DNA of 64,000 nt from Oxalicibacterium flavum (lineage in GTDB: Bacteria; Pseudomonadota; Gammaproteobacteria; Burkholderiales; Burkholderiaceae_D), in assembly GCF_014635065.1 (NCBI RefSeq), contig NZ_BMCG01000001.1, positions 310,001-374,000 of the forward strand, written 5' to 3'. Positions within the stretch are counted from its first letter, which is position 1. Every line of letters begins with the position of its first letter. The notes under the pieces were generated by a model, which was given only the letters and a program-made list of their open reading frames with translations, did not search any database and was not told the DNA's origin. Positions 63,566 through 64,000 of this stretch are shown here, piece by piece. A program made the position numbers and the translations under genes.

Positions 63566-64000
63566 ATACCATCGCAGAACGTTTCCTTCCCGCCGTCGAT
63601 CCGCGCGCCGCACGCGAGGCGGCGCAATGGCTGATGCAGCTCCGTTCCGGCCAGTGCAGCGAGACCGACCGGCTCGAATGCCAGGCCTGGCGCGAGGCCG
63701 ACCCGGCCAACGAACTCGCATGGCAGCGCGCCGAGATGGTCAGCCGTACGCTCGGCATGGTGCCGCCCGCGGTCGGCATGCCGGTGCTCGACCGCCCGGC
63801 GCTGCTGGAACGTCGCGCCTCGGTCAAGACGCTGGCGATGCTGATCGCGGCCAGCCCCATCGTGTGGGCTGCCTATCGCGCCGCACCGTGGCAGGAATGG
63901 ACCGCCGGCACGCGTACCGCCAAGGGAGAAATCCGTCACATGACGCTCGGCGACGGCACGCGCCTCGTGCTCAATACCGAGACCGCGATCGACATCGCCT
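63562..64000 (+). CDS. FecR-like anti-sigma regulator (second copy), cut by window end
   Basis: About 146 residues are visible. Cytoplasmic domain with AAQWLMQLRSG and AWREADPANELAWQRAE, one membrane helix (LAMLIAASPIVWAAY, near 94-108), and the start of the FecR domain GEIRHMTLGDGTRLVLNTETAIDIA. The receptor is expected beyond the window. Confidence 0.9.
   Translation, partial: MNTIAERFLPAVDPRAAREAAQWLMQLRSGQCSETDRLECQAWREADPANELAWQRAEMVSRTLGMVPPAVGMPVLDRPALLERRASVKTLAMLIAASPIVWAAYRAAPWQEWTAGTRTAKGEIRHMTLGDGTRLVLNTETAIDIA

Overview
The window is chromosomal DNA of a Burkholderiales betaproteobacterium, most likely family Oxalobacteraceae (Herbaspirillum / Herminiimonas / Collimonas relatives). 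This rests on the gyrA-serC-pheA-hisC-tyrA-aroA-cmk-rpsA order, the ubiG-gph-ssrA order, the pgk-fba-purC-purE-purK-sua5 order and protein-level resemblance from memory. Genus is not resolved. Overall GC looks to be about 60 percent, with lower-GC patches around 10.3-11.5 kb, 15.3 kb, 49.3-51 kb and in the first TonB receptor at 54.5-56.5 kb.

Layout. 1-10.3 kb: one long minus-strand housekeeping run making gyrase A, serine/PLP, the aromatic amino acid branch (pheA, hisC-type aminotransferase, tyrA, aroA), CMP kinase and ribosomal protein S1 (cut by the window edge). 10.4-14.2 kb, plus strand: two tandem OmpA-type proteins, ubiG, gph and tmRNA (ssrA). 14.3-21.6 kb: an accessory stretch just past ssrA with an orphan serine recombinase, a palindrome-rich non-coding gap, an EAL protein with an altered loop 6, a 1426-residue autotransporter and a 52-residue acidic small protein. 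21.7-27.2 kb: a tightly packed minus-strand operon with an AraC regulator, AhpD-like protein, acyl-CoA-dehydrogenase-like enzyme and a NitT/TauT-type ABC importer; this is the best candidate for an undescribed uptake-plus-oxidation system. 27.3-31.4 kb: a polyprenyl-phosphate glycosyltransferase / GtrA / YdjC-deacetylase operon divergent from an ArnT-like transferase, probably one envelope-glycan decoration pathway.

31.4-47.9 kb: mostly core metabolism and repair (pdxH, tcdA, msrA, sua5, purK-E-C, fba, pgk, ilvE, moaC) with a CHCC zinc finger, an NTF2-like protein, a YheT-like hydrolase, a YebE/TerB-like protein and a BepA-like M48 protease. An adenylation-domain remnant-like gene lies at 33.9 kb. 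47.9-50.6 kb: an accessory islet (acyltransferase, two short coupled ORFs, serine hydrolase). A 16-bp sequence from the moaC 3' end recurs exactly in the serine hydrolase 3' end. 50.6-54.1 kb: a type IV pilin with a Gly/Asp repeat, an FHA protein with a PP2C phosphatase, and a class II histone-deacetylase-like amidohydrolase.

54.1-64 kb: an iron-acquisition region. A TonB receptor plus PepSY membrane protein, an ECF sigma / FecR / FecA-type receptor signalling set, a DUF3016 lipoprotein and a second ECF sigma / FecR pair (cut by the window end) are each preceded by a recognisable Fur box. The two sigma genes share almost the same promoter layout (TTGACG, 18 bp, GAYAAT, then a Fur box), so low iron should induce both sigma systems together.

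No tRNA, rRNA, CRISPR array or complete insertion sequence was seen. All calls come from reading the sequence; no database search was run.
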